A DNA stretch of 64,000 nucleotides, taken from Rhizodiscina lignyota. Lineage: Eukaryota > Ascomycota > Dothideomycetes > Aulographales > Rhizodiscinaceae. A model generated the notes under the pieces. It was not told the origin of the DNA and did not search any database. It saw nothing but the letters and a program-made list of their open reading frames with translations. Made by a program: the position numbers and the translations under genes. Location: NCBI GenBank assembly GCA_010015805.1, contig ML978146.1, forward strand, positions 62,001 through 126,000. The letters run 5' to 3'. Shown here piece by piece: positions 33,948 to 45,384 of the stretch. Every line of letters begins with the position of its first letter. Position 1 is the stretch's first letter.

Positions 33948-34799
33948 CTACGGTCTATTCTGTTTCGATAAATCGTTCCTGTAAAGTGGGTTCTCCTCCA
34001 CTTCCCGCACCCAAAGTGGCCAAGGCTTAACTACCCCTGTTTTCCCGGTGGATTTTCCTTCGCGTTCGGTCATGAACTGAATCTGTTCCCCCAATCCAAC
34101 AGCGGCCATTTGAACCTTAGCATTCTGAGTAGTGTAGACACCTCTTAGAACTGTCATCTCCAGCGAGTCAGAAGTAGCTACAAATCCATGGCCCCTCATC
34201 AGCACAACAGGGTGTGTTGGCTGGCCGTTGACTGCTGATCCTAGTGACTTTGCTAAATCCAAACCCAATCTAGTATCTGTCACCTTCATATCCTGCAAAT
34301 AATCAGGGTACTCCCTGTAGACAGTCGCTACATCCCAGACCGGAACTGCAGTACCAAGAAATCCTGCCCTATGGAAACAAGCCTGGAGTGGGGTGGAAGA
34401 TATTGAGAAAGGCACCACATCAAGGGAGTGTGAGTGCAAAACCGATTGCGTCTCGGGGTAGGCTTTGTAAATTTCAGAATGGATGAAGCGTTCCGAGAAC
34501 CCTGTTAATTCTTTTCAGTTTCCTAGCGCACTACTTGGAGGACAATACAAACCTCTTGGGGCATCAGCTGCCACCGCCTCTCCATCTTCTACCTTGTATA
34601 CCACCAAGTCGTCTGTTGACGCAGCAAGTGCTGGTGCTAAGTATCTGCACATTAAGAAAGTGGATGGTGATAGGCGGACTGAGATGTGTCCATAAGCGTC
34701 CAAAAGGTCATGGTAGTGAAGAATGTGGCAGGCATGGAGATATTTGCAGAGCAATTCTTCTGAGATCTGACTGATCTCTGTGATTTCGTTGTCTCTCAT
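33948..34799 (-). CDS. Class II aldolase/adducin family protein
   Basis: A zinc-dependent aldolase or decarboxylase-type enzyme. Two exons, 34799-34553 and 34501-33948, give 266 residues. The zinc ligands are seen as SVLHSHSLD (HxH) and LMRGHGFVA (third His); the early GHISVRL segment is the usual N-terminal phosphate- or anion-loop equivalent. The intron joins ADAPR/GFSERFIHSEIYKAYP. It lies between the 2OG oxygenase and an MFS carrier, divergent from the latter across 488 bases. No aldolase is part of the nicotinate pathway as I remember it for A. nidulans, so if this block is a catabolic cluster, the enzyme would cleave a downstream hydroxy acid or is unrelated. Fungal members are often of unknown substrate. 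Confidence 0.92.
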
Positions 34800-35287
34800 C
34801 TTAGGGCTCGAGTTTTGATTAATCCTGGTGAAGTGGGATTGCTTGGGAAGCTTTGCGTCTTAAATCTTTTGAACATGTGGAAAATCAGTCAATTGCCGTG
34901 TTTCAAATCCCGCTTCATATCATTCCACTCTTCAAAAATAAGATAGCAATCTGTTCGGAACTCATTTCCCCGGATGACAGATTCCTCCATCATTCCGGGG
35001 AGATTTGGGTCTGCCCAGGTCAATGGGTATGTCAGTCCTTTTCAGATCGGAAAGTCCGATGATGGATGTCGTCCCCTGTTTGCTCCCCGCAGATGAATAT
35101 TCATCGTCTTGATAGGGTACCAATCACTATTTAATGAGTGCAAGCTGTCTTTGCAGATTCCCGACTAAAGACGCAGATCAGAAGACGGATACCCACTGCT
35201 TTCCTCTTTTCTCCTCTCCGAATCTGGGACGTGGCTTACTTGTGCCTCTCCTCTGTCAGTCCAACAGTCGTGGTCATATTTGTCGAC
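34800..35287. promoter_or_regulatory. Divergent promoter between aldolase and MFS carrier genes
   Basis: 488 bases between divergent starts with no coding content. It contains ATGAATATTCAT, a 12-base perfect palindrome at about 35094-35105, and GGAACTCATTTCC at about 34959-34971, a loose GGAA/TTCC inverted pair that is only distantly like the elements at 31243-31276. Confidence 0.4.
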
Positions 35288-37192
35288 ATGACACCGCACC
35301 CTACCGACAAGGACATTTCGTCCTCCTCCTATATAGAGGAACTACGGATTGATCCCATGGGAGAAATGAAAGTCCCCGTGTCCGACTTGAAGCTGGACTC
35401 AAATGGGCTACCCCTGGTGCCTCAACCATCTAATCAACCATCTGATCCTTTAGTAAGAAGTCTTTTAAGAATATGTCGAAGAGAAGAGCTACTCTTTCTA
35501 ATACAGAACATTGCAGAACTGGCCAAAGTTGTACAAATACTATGTGCTGCTCTTACTTTGCGTTCTTGCGTTTTCCGTGCAATGTAATTGACCCCTCTCA
35601 TCTAGCGTCCATCGTGTCTGGCTCATCCAAGTTGTACTAACGCTCATCGTTCTGCATTACAGTTGGCGCGGGAATGACTCCGGCAGCTTTTGCTCCCATT
35701 GCCGAAGACTACAAAGTAACCGATCAGCAAGCCAGCTATCTGACAACCTGCAACTCCCTCTTCGGTGGTGTCACGCCTCTGCTTCTTACACCGTATGTCA
35801 ATATGTATGGCAGGCGACCTGCTTACCTGGTACGAACTTGATCTATTCTCAATTCGTCCAAGTTGGAGTCACTTATCAAAGCGCCCATACAGGTGTTCAC
35901 GTTGATCCTGATTGCGGCCAATATTGGTTCAGGCTATGCCGCTACCTATGCTGGACAAATCGTTGCTCGTTGTTTCTCTGGCGTTGGTGCCAGCGTCGCT
36001 CTGTCTATTGGAGGTGCTACGGTGCGTTATATACTCTCTTCGATGGACAACAGGATTCCCCAGCTGATTTAGACCGGCACAGATTTGCGACATGTTCTTC
36101 CAAGGTGAACGTGGACGCTTCATCGGATTTTATGCCCTGGCTATAACAAATGGAGTGAGTGATGCTTTCTACGGCCATGTTTATTTGAGCCACAATGCTA
36201 ACCACGACGACTGCTTCAAAGCCTCACTTTGGCCCTATTGCCGGTGGATATATCGCACTTAATCTGGGGTGGAGATGGATCTTCTTTGTGAGTATAAGAT
36301 CTTACTTCAAGTCAGTCAGCACCGATCAACTAACCTGCTTCTCTCTAAACAGATCCACTCCATCATACTGGGCATGATTCTCGTAGTCTTCGTCTTGTCA
36401 TTCCCAGAAACGCTGTTCTCACGACTCGAATTCAGTAATCTGGAGGACCTGAGCTACTGGAACAAGCTCGCTTTCCGAGGCAAGGTGCTCGACCGGCAGA
36501 TGCACATGTCTGACTTCCTTAGCAACTTCAAAATGCTCAAGTACTGGACTGTAGTGATTCCTTGCATCTACTACATGACCGCAAACGTGTATGGTTCCAT
36601 CCTCTTCGTCTTGACCGCATCTAGCATCACAAAGCAATTGTATCACTTCGACACCTCGCAGACCGGCATTCTGCTCGGTGTACCCTTAACGATTGGCTGT
36701 CTGATCGGTGAGGCCTGCACTGGGTGGATCTCTGACCGGCTGATTAATCAGTACGCCCGACGACATGACGGTTACCGCAAGCCGGAGGCGCGACTGCATC
36801 TGTGCTTTTTGGGCCTATTTCTCCCGGCCGGTCTCATTATTCACGGCGTCTGCGTCAGTGAGCAGACGCCATGGATAGGCCTCGCGATTGGTATGGTGGT
36901 TGCCTCGATTGGAGTACAGGCCGCCACTACTTTGACCTATACATATGTTAGCGATTGTTACAAGCCGCAGGCACCCGAGGTGTTGACCATCGTCAACCTG
37001 TTTCGTCAAATTTTTGCTTTCACCATCGGCTTCTACGCGCTTCCGTTTGGTCATAAGGCCGGGTTCGACGTGGCTTGGGGCACGTTTGCCGCCATACAGT
37101 TTGTGACTTGGCTCCCTTTGCTGATGTTGATCTGGAAGGGAGAGGGTATTCGGAAATGGCAAGGCGTGCCGAATTTGCATCAGGATCTATAG
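35288..37192 (+). CDS. MFS transporter, DHA1/HOL1-like
   Basis: A plasma-membrane H+-coupled carrier of about 501 residues with 12 predicted membrane segments. Seven exons: 35288-35452, 35517-35583, 35663-35829, 35893-36021, 36083-36154, 36222-36287 and 36353-37192. The 55-residue N terminus is hydrophilic. TM1 starts at LYKYYVLLLLCVLAFSV; loop 2-3 carries NMYGRRPAYL (the MFS motif A), and ICDMFFQGERGRFIGFYALAITNG/PHFGPIAGGYI is the motif common to HOL1-type and polyamine/drug carriers. The second half starts after a cytoplasmic loop at KYWTVVIPCIYYM. Each intron lies at a family-consistent place. HxnZ of A. nidulans is an MFS protein from a comparable position, but subtype identity needs a tree. 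Confidence 0.92.
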
Positions 37193-37813
37193 TTGCAGAA
37201 CATCTCGATAATCGAGGACTTTGTCCGCTGTATGGGCAAAGTCAGTCCATGGCTGCCATAGTGAATCGGTATACTACCAGCCATAGCGGCCTTCTTCCTG
37301 ATAGAACGATCAAATCATTTCTATAAAGTAAAAATAAGCCGTCACTTCTGTGGTTGCTGTGATACATGTAGTTATCTAGCCTTGCATGGTGATTGATTTG
37401 AAAATGCGCACTTTGAGCTCTCCAATGGCCGACAGCCGACGCTCAACCACCTCGACCGCTTGCCATTCGTCGTGGGGTTCGTCATCGTTGCCATCAACAG
37501 CGCGGAGGAGCGGTTGAGGTTCCTGTCGCTGGCCACGGTCCAGGAGTTCCAGTACTCTGGATGTGGGGAGTGGGGAGTTGTTGGTCCCGGTCTGAGGAGC
37601 CGCACAACCCCAGATCGCTCTCCACAACGACCGGGGAGCTAATTCACGTAACTCCGCCAAGCATCGCCAAAGCACCTCCGCAACTCCCCCTTTTCCCTTA
37701 CTTTATCAGAGTACAAACGTAAGAATAGCTAGAAAAGCTCCCATCTAATCGGAAGGTAATTCAGCGCGTTCTTTCCATTGTTTTCTATCTCTGATCTCCT
37801 ACCTCCGACATTC
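37193..37813. other. Intergenic region, 0.6 kb
   Basis: A GC-rich stretch at 37373-37675 is open on both strands (minus-strand frame with LLRAVDGNDDEPHDEWQAVEVVERRL). It may be a relic of an unidentified gene; no start, splice or domain supports a live one. The rest holds the monooxygenase promoter. Confidence 0.4.
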
Positions 37814-39448
37814 ATGGACTGCCAGGTTTTAATCGCCGGGGCCGGGCCAGTTGGCCTCACGATGGCACTCGAGCTCGGCAGGCGAGGCATCAAGGTGCTG
37901 CTCGTCGACCAGCGATCAGGCTTCGGCAAGCTACCCAAGATGGAACGCTGTAATGCCCGGACGATGGAAAATTTCCGCCGTATGGGGATATGTGCACCGA
38001 TCCGTGCTGCCGGTCTCGACAATGACATGCCGATGGACGTCTTCATCTGTCTGGAGAACATTGTCAACCCACCGCTTATACACCATGCCTATGCATCTGT
38101 AAACGCACTACGCGCCAAGTTCCACGCCACTACCGATGGTTCAACAGCAGCAGAACCGTACCAGCTTATTTCGCAGTACACGCTTGAGCCTCTCTTGTAC
38201 AACATCTCCAAACGCTATGATAATGTTCAGGTTGCCTTTAATCGGGAGCTTATCGATTTCACTCAGGATGAAACCGGCGTTACTGCCCAACTGCGCCTTG
38301 CTGATGGCACTGTCGCTGACGCTCGTGCGGACTATGTTGTTGGCTGTGATGGTGCCTCAAGCACTGTCCGTGAACGTCTTGGTTTTGTGCTTGAAGGCGA
38401 ATCGCTGCTCCGGATGCGGCAAGCACTCTTCTACTGTGAGGACCTTCTTGAGCGCATTCCGATTGGAATCGGTCGGCACTACCACGTCGCTGACAACACA
38501 AACTCGTTTATGATTGTGCAGGATGATAAGAAGCACTTTTCTTTTCATGCCACTGTTTCTAGCGACGAGGAGATGGCGCCGCTGTTTGAGCGGGTTGTTG
38601 GCTTCCCAATTAAATACAAGCAGCTCTACGTTGGAGGGTGGCAGCAACGTCTTATGCTAGCCAATCATTACCGTGACCGCCGGGTCTTCCTTGCTGGTGA
38701 TTCAGCTCATCTTGTTATCCCAACGGGCGGGCTGGGTATGAACACTGGACACGCCGATGCTGTTGATCTGTCCTGGAAGCTGGCCGCGGTTCTGCATGGC
38801 TGGGGCGGGCCGGCACTGTTGGACTCCTATGAGGCAGAGCGTCGGCCCATCGGCGCCCGTAACATTGCAGCCTCAAGGCGGGCTTCCAAAGGCCGGCGCC
38901 AATGGCGGCAGCTATGGCGCCCCGAAATCGCCGAAGACGGCCCTGTGGGCGAAGCTATACGTGCGCAAATGATTGCGGTGGCCGAGCGTGAGCATCGCTG
39001 GAGCAACGATCTGTATGGCATTGAGCTTGGATATCAGTACACCAATTCGCCGATCCTTATAGGGGCCACCGATGACACAAACATGCGCGACGTCGAATCA
39101 GGGTTTGTATACCGACCAGTTGTTCAGGTTGGCTATCGTCTACCAAACACCTGGATGAGCGATGGCAGATCTATTCAAGATGTTATCGGCGACGAGTATG
39201 CGCTTGTTGGACATAAGAATAACCCCCCTGGTCTAGACCTGTTAGAGAAGGAGTTCCGACGTATCGGTGCCTTACTGCGCGTCGTTCAACCGGACACTGC
39301 AGAAGCCGTTGCAGTGTACGGTAACGACTTGATTCTTCTTCGGCCTGATCTTCACATAGCTTGGAAAGCTGCTGATCTGCCTGGGGACCCTGCTCTTCTT
39401 GTGGCGATTGTTACTGGCAATCATAGCAAACCCGCTTCAAGTCTTTAA
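37814..39448 (+). CDS. Intronless FAD-dependent aromatic monooxygenase (PheA/TfdB/MhpA type)
   Basis: A flavoprotein hydroxylase of phenolic or hydroxypyridine-like rings using NAD(P)H and O2; 544 residues from ATG 37814 in a single uninterrupted exon. The Rossmann motif is VLIAGAGPVGLTMALELGRR at residues 5-24, the DG motif DYVVGCDGASSTVRERLG, and the GD motif RVFLAGDSAHLVIPTGGLG. The C-terminal ~150 residues form the thioredoxin-like domain of the phenol-hydroxylase group (PDLHIAWKAADLP). The first in-frame ATG is used; upstream sequence is open but lacks ATG. Almost every neighbour has introns, so the absence here, together with the bacterial MhpA-like wording, hints at horizontal origin. 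HxnV and HxnX are FAD monooxygenases of the nicotinate pathway, and HxnV is described as phenol-hydroxylase-like, which fits this block. Confidence 0.94.
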   Translation: MDCQVLIAGAGPVGLTMALELGRRGIKVLLVDQRSGFGKLPKMERCNARTMENFRRMGICAPIRAAGLDNDMPMDVFICLENIVNPPLIHHAYASVNALRAKFHATTDGSTAAEPYQLISQYTLEPLLYNISKRYDNVQVAFNRELIDFTQDETGVTAQLRLADGTVADARADYVVGCDGASSTVRERLGFVLEGESLLRMRQALFYCEDLLERIPIGIGRHYHVADNTNSFMIVQDDKKHFSFHATVSSDEEMAPLFERVVGFPIKYKQLYVGGWQQRLMLANHYRDRRVFLAGDSAHLVIPTGGLGMNTGHADAVDLSWKLAAVLHGWGGPALLDSYEAERRPIGARNIAASRRASKGRRQWRQLWRPEIAEDGPVGEAIRAQMIAVAEREHRWSNDLYGIELGYQYTNSPILIGATDDTNMRDVESGFVYRPVVQVGYRLPNTWMSDGRSIQDVIGDEYALVGHKNNPPGLDLLEKEFRRIGALLRVVQPDTAEAVAVYGNDLILLRPDLHIAWKAADLPGDPALLVAIVTGNHSKPASSL

Positions 39449-39792
39449 TGACTTCGACATTCGGCGACTTGGGATTGACACTTGTAGATAGCCTAGTCAA
39501 CTCTGCTGAGAGGTGTCTGTAGATGAGTATGCTATATCTTGCCAGTAGTCTTGAAATCTGCCTTTGAGGGCCTGAGAACCTTTTATGAGGGCTATTCCAG
39601 AGCCCGTAGCACTTTGTAAAACACACCTGTGGATAGTGCATCGAAATCGTGATCATGTTCAAAGAATAATCAAAAGAACAGACTAAAGAATTGTAAAAAT
39701 TCTGGGTACAGTCACATTACCTTCCTGAATACCCTTCGCAATTCATGATGCCCTGTTTGTTTGGAGCTTCTGTATCCATTGCAGAGCATAGC
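39449..39792. other. Convergent 3' intergenic region
   Basis: The shared 3' flank of two convergent genes; nothing seen. Confidence 0.5.
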
Positions 39793-41458
39793 TCACTCTG
39801 TGTATACAAACTTGGGATTCTCGTCACCCAATTCGGCAATGTCTTCCTGACTCATGCCGGCGACAGTGTGATCTTCCTTACCAGCTGCCCGATTTTTGTT
39901 TCTTCTGTTGAAATATACAGTCATGATGGCGTAAAGAATGCCCGCGAATGCAACCAATGCTAAGGTGACGCCATGGCCCTTCAGAAATCGAGGCGCATCA
40001 GTTGTAGGGTACAGCTGGTCTCGTTAGTCTTCTGATTATGCGAAAAATCCCGACTACCCCCAATGGCACTGAGGGATAGGGATAGAGACGTACATATGGA
40101 GCCATGATTCCAGCAGCATTCCCAATAGTAAGCTGAAGGCCGCTTGCCACCGCCCTTTTACCATATCTTGGGCAATTCGTCGGAAGCCACGCCAGCGGAA
40201 TCCCTACAACCACGTACAAGCCTAGTGCGACAAAGAAGCAGCCAGCGTAATGCACCCCAGCACGCGTCTTGCTCATGAGCATTGCGTACCCGATAACAGT
40301 CAGAAATGCGAAGATAACGACGTATATCCCCCTTCGCTGCTGCCTATCGCTGAAGTACGCTGCCGACAGGTACGCGATCGCCCCGAGACAGTAGCACGGG
40401 ATGGTCAGGACCTGCACGTGGATGGCGGTGTAGCTGGGGTCAATGTTCTTGATTATCGTGGGCAGGAAGGTCGAGTACCCGTACAGCACAGTGTCTGCGC
40501 CGAACTGGCCGAAGCAGAACATGTAGACTTTCCAGTCCAGCGCGGCCTTCTTGGCGTCGGGCCAGTGGAATTCTTGTGATGAGGCTGTGTGGCCGATTTG
40601 GCGCATCCGTCGGACGACCATGAGCTCTTTCTCCGCTGGGGTGAGATAATACGCGTTCTCAGGGTCGTCTGCGAGGATAAACCAGCATGCAATTCCCAAG
40701 ACGAAGGTTGGTAGGCCCTCAATTATCATGATCCATCGCCATGCCCTCTGCCCTGCTACACCGTCCATATTCCCAATTGCATATGCTAGCAATCCACCAA
40801 ATGCGCCTGCAAGTGCGGCGGATACGAATAGATATCCGATCCGCAGCGCCAACTCTCGCCTCGTGTAGAACAGTGTAAGGTATAGCGTCATACCCGGGAA
40901 CAGTCCCGCCTCGACTGCACCGAGAAAGAGACGGCAGACAATCAAGCCTCCGTAATTCTGGCACAGGCCCGTCAGAGTCGCGATTATACCCCAGGCGGTT
41001 GTGATAAACGCAATCCATCGTGATGGGCGTAGGCGCTTGATAACGAGATTCGAAGGTAGTTCGCAAAGGATGTATGTGACGAAGAGGAGTGAGACGGCCG
41101 TTTGGTACTGATTCCCTTGGAGCCCGAGGTCGGCTTCGAGGCCGAACAGTCGCGCGTTTCCTATATTAACTCTGGTAGATGTTAGAACTTGAAGAAACTC
41201 GGCTCCTTGAAGATCGTTTTGACGACGCATGCTGCGTGCGCCAACTCGAGAGTGTGACATTGTGCTGGCATATTGAAATGGCACTTGCCTGTCGAGGAAC
41301 GAAAGCAGATAGAGAAGCATGACTACCCAGACAATATTGAGGTCGAGCTTCCGCACAAGCTTCGCCTCAGCCGCGTGGTCGATTTCTGGTACATCCGCAC
41401 TTTGCAGTTGTTCGAGTTCCTCCGGCGGAGGGGACTCGATCTTTTTCTCCTCGTCCAT
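39793..41458 (-). CDS. MFS transporter, Dal5/Tna1 (anion:cation symporter) type
   Basis: A plasma-membrane carrier for organic anions such as allantoate, nicotinate or pantothenate; 489 residues in three exons, 41458-41289, 41171-40094 and 40014-39793. TM1 ends in LLYLLSFLDR/VNIGNARLFGLE, the hallmark of the family. Others are YILCELPSNLVIKRLRPS, CRLFLGAVEAGLFPGMTLYL (signature), WRWIMIIEGLPTFVLG and SGLQLTIGNAAGIMAPY/LYPTTDAPRFLKGHG. Intron 1 begins with GC rather than GT (CGACAG/GCAAGT); it is 117 bases long and stays open in frame, so retention would add 39 residues inside TM1-TM2. Tna1, the yeast nicotinate permease, belongs to this family, which fits the hxn-like setting. It is convergent with the FAD monooxygenase. 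Confidence 0.94.
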
Positions 41459-42522
41459 CTTGGCTGTATCACATTAGAGACTGGCCGTGGAACGAAGTTG
41501 AGCCAGTTCAGCGCAAGAGAGAACTTGAGAGGACGTGCGAAACAGGTGTGAAAAGTAAGAAGACATCATTCCTGCAGCGTGCAGATCTCCACGGTTTATA
41601 GCGACCAGTAAGGCAGATTACGAAAGACATTGCGCGAGCGTGACGCGCTGTCCAATGATGGGTATGAGTAAACTCCGCCGAGAAGAAAAGTTACACACGA
41701 TAAGAGGTGCGATGTGCCCAAAGGCTCGAAAGCATGATGCCGCGACCAGGATCGCACGAACTGTGGAGCTCGACCTCGGAGATCGATCCGGCGGGCGGAA
41801 AAGGACATGTCTACATTTTGTAAATGGTCAAAAAATGGATTCTCTGGAGAGCAGACTCATGGACATGTAACATCTTCACACAAATTCCGCTATTTTGGAG
41901 CTAGGGAGCTTGATAGCTTGATGAACGGGATGGTGGTGAACATGACGTCGGTGTGCGTTCCGCCAACCATTCGATGGCAGGGATCGCGCTCTATGCTTAA
42001 CCGGCATGACGACGATCCATTGAATAAAAGAATTTGTCTGAATATATAGAAAGTAAATATTGCACTGGACTCGAGACATCAGATGCAATGTTTGAACTGT
42101 CTGTCCAGTCAATATTGTGCTTCAGACGAATGCCAAGCCGCTCATTCTATTTAAATTCAAGCCAAGGCATACGTTATTCGCTTTCAAGCACCTTCTTTCT
42201 TTACAACTGAATTTTCATATGATAAATGTGTTGCTGCGATGAATTCTTCGTAAGGTGTGTTGAACAGCTTAGAAGATACATTCCAGCACAAGCCATAGAG
42301 CGAACGGCGGACATTCCACGACACTATAACCCCCTCCCCTCCGCGCCGCTCCGCTCTTTGGCAGAAAATCTTCTCAATACGATGCCAAACCCCTCAAAAT
42401 GACTTCATCCCCGCGGCGATGTTACTGTAACTTCTCCAGCAGGACTCCACCCCCGCATTACTCCGGCGCGCACTTCCACGAGTGAGATGCGAAGGCTACC
42501 TTGATTCGGGGCAGTTGCCAAA
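41459..42522. other. Divergent intergenic region, 1.06 kb
   Basis: Between the MFS carrier and the GH92 mannosidase, with no coding content. GTTACTGTAAC, an 11-base palindrome, lies at about 42424-42434. A C/T-rich run CCCCCTCCCCTCCGCG at about 42329-42344 resembles STRE/CreA-type boxes. Confidence 0.45.
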
Positions 42523-45298
42523 ATGCACCGTCTAATCGATGGCCTGGAGGATCGCGCTGGCTGGATATATTCGGCTCTGTATGGCTTTTGCGTGAGACAT
42601 GTACCATTCTGCCCTTCCGAAGGCGTTCTTTTTCGCCAGAGCTATCTCTTGGTCGGAGCTGCAGTATCTCTCGGCCTAGCGGTATTAAGTCGTCGGAGAG
42701 TTAGGATGCTGTTCTTCTTCACATCTTGTGCTTTTGCTGCGCTTTCATTTCTCGATTTCGCTGCTTCCCATCCTTCTCCAAGCAGTTCTGGCTACTATAG
42801 CAATGCAGGAGTCCTGCAGTATGTCAATCCTCGAATCGGCACGTTTGGATACAGCCCGAATGGCAATGGCGGCATGATTCCGTCTGTGAGTCCACCGTTT
42901 GGCATGACCAGGTGGACGCCACAGACGCGAGAAAACTACATATCCCAATGTCCGTATCACGATGCGGACACGTACATGCATGGTTTTCAAGCAACTCATC
43001 AGCCTGCTATATGGATGGGCGAGTCCGGTCAAGTTGTGTTAAGTCCAGGCTTCGGAGGCGTTCGGCCGCTCTTTGAACAAAGAGGAATGTCTTTTAGCAA
43101 GTCTTCTGAGACTAGTACGCCTTATGTCTATGAGGTTACTCTCAATGCGGATTCCGTGGGAAATCAGGGTTACAACTTGACAGAGCAGGATGCAGGAAGT
43201 GGTCCTGTGCCTGGTGGAGGACAACCAGTGCCAGAAATCGTCAAAGAAGGCGCCAACGGAAGAACGAGGAGGTCCATTGCGGAGAAGCGAGATTTGCCCA
43301 TGGGGATGAGTATCTCTGACGCTGGGATCTATGCCCCAGTCGAGCATATTGCGGAGCGCTCGTCGAGCAGCGGCAAAAGCATCCAAGTAGCTCAAACCGC
43401 AACTTCTCACGTCGGATACCTGCGCCTGGATTACAGCAAATCCTCCGAAGCACCTTATGTCTTCATCCAAGCGACAAGACAGAATTGGACTGGACAAGTG
43501 AACGTTGACCCTGAGAAGCGCGAGATTTCCGGATACAACCCACAGCGGCAGGACTACAAACTCGGACCACTACATGCACCAAACTTTAAAGGATACTTTG
43601 TATCTCGATTCTCGGAGCCTTTCGAAGGCTATGGTATCGCAAAAGGCGGAGATCTCAGCCATGGAGTCAAGAGCGGAGAGGGAACTCACTTGGGAGCTTA
43701 TGCTACCTTCAAGAGCGGCATGAAGAGAGTTGAAGTGCGAACTGGAGTCTCATTCGTCTCGATCGATCAAGCGCGGAAGAATTTGGATCTCGAAATAGCG
43801 GACGGGACATCATTTGAAACTACTGTTGATCAGCTGAAGAGCGACTGGTTAAGCATACTCGGTCGCATCACCATCGAAGGCGTCAATCAGACTTCAGCAG
43901 CTCACGATCAACGGACAATATTCTACACGGGCTTGTTCCATGCGTTACAGTATCCAAACGATTACTCCGAGCCAACGTCCAACGGAGGTGGAATCCGGAC
44001 CTTTTACAGTGGCTATACAGATAGCGTCCATACTGCCCAGGACACATATCATCAATCATGGTCTATCTGGGTAAGTTATGAATCTTTTCATCCCAATCTC
44101 CATCAAGACTTTACTCATTAGACAATAGGATACTTACCGCGCAACCCATTCGCTACTCACAATATTCGCCCCGGCCCGCGTCAACGGCATGCTCCGATCG
44201 CTGATCCGCATCTACGAATGGTCCGGAAGGCTCCCGATGTGGGCCAACATCGTCGAAACCAACATCATGATCGGCACCCATGTCGACGCTGTCTTTGCGA
44301 ATGCGCTTAAGCGAGGCTTCCGCGATTTTGACATCGCTAAGGCCTGGGAAGGCGTGCATAAGAACGCATACATCCCACCGGAGCACGACACAGAGCTTCT
44401 GTACTATGACAGGGAGCCGTATACGCCTGATGAAGTCCGCGCGGGCCTAACGACGTACATGTCGAAAGGTTGGGTTGCCAATGACCGATGGGCAGAGAGC
44501 GGTTCCAGAACGCTAGACTACGCATTCGATGACTATGCAGCGGCTGTCGTTGCGCAACACGCAGGCCAGAATGATTTCGTGGATGAGCTCTTTGCGCGAA
44601 GCAAGAACTACAAGCATGTCTGGAACTCCAATACGACATTCATGGAAGCCAGAAACGAAAATGGGACCTGGGCTGGCACCGCGCAAGGTTGGACAGAAGG
44701 CGACGACTGGGTCTACACCTTCGCCGTTATGCACGATGTCAACGGCCTCGCCGAGCTCTTCGGCGGCAGGGATAAATTGAAAGCGAAACTAGACGAGCAC
44801 TTCAATGGCGGGCATAATGATCAGACCAACGAGCCGAGTCATCACGTTCCGTACCTGTACGCGGCGATTGGATATCCCGCGAATACACAGAATCTGACTA
44901 GATTGATCGCATGGGAGAATTACAACGCCACGTCCGCCGGGCTGAGCGGCAACGAGGATCTCGGGCAGATGAGCGCTTGGTACGTCTTCTCGGCGCTTGG
45001 CTTTTACCCTGTGAATCCGGCGAGCGATGAGTATATTGTTGGATCTCCCTTCTTTGAAAAGGTCACTATCAGGCTTCCGGCAGGCGTGGCAAATGGTGGC
45101 AATGCGCAGAAAGATGGTGAGAGGACACTAGTTATCAGTGCTCCGGGAGCGCCAACGAAGCCGTTTGTCAAGTCCCTCAAGGTGAATGGGAAGGATATCA
45201 CGTCGCCGATGCTCCGGCATGCGCAGATTGTAGGGGCGAGTAGTATTGAATTTGAAATGTCGGAGACGCCGCAGATTTGGGGATCGGATGGGGTGTGA
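42523..45298 (+). CDS. Glycoside hydrolase family 92 alpha-1,2-mannosidase, membrane-anchored
   Basis: A Ca2+-dependent exo-mannosidase that trims alpha-mannose from glycans. Two exons, 42523-44070 and 44129-45298, give 905 residues. The N terminus is long and has hydrophobic segments (YLLVGAAVSLGLAVL, then MLFFFTSCAFAALSFLDF at 64-81), so the enzyme is either a signal-anchored protein or starts at the internal Met before MLFFFT with a normal signal peptide. The GH92 region runs from VNPRIGTFG...GGMIPSVSPPFGMTRW through GYLRLDYS, DTYHQSWSIW/DTYRATHSLL, IVETNIMIGTHVDAV, GWTEGDDWVYTFAVMHDVNGLAELFGG, DQTNEPSHHVPYLY and GLSGNEDLGQMSAWYVFSALGFYPVNPAS. These hold the acidic catalytic pair and Ca2+ ligands of the family. 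The single intron restores WSIW/DTYRATH exactly. Confidence 0.96.
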
Positions 45299-45384
45299 TT
45301 AATTGTGCCTTATACATTAAAGCTCTATCAAAATGATATTCTTTTGAACAAGAGCCGTAACACTAGCGATTTCTTTAAAAGATA

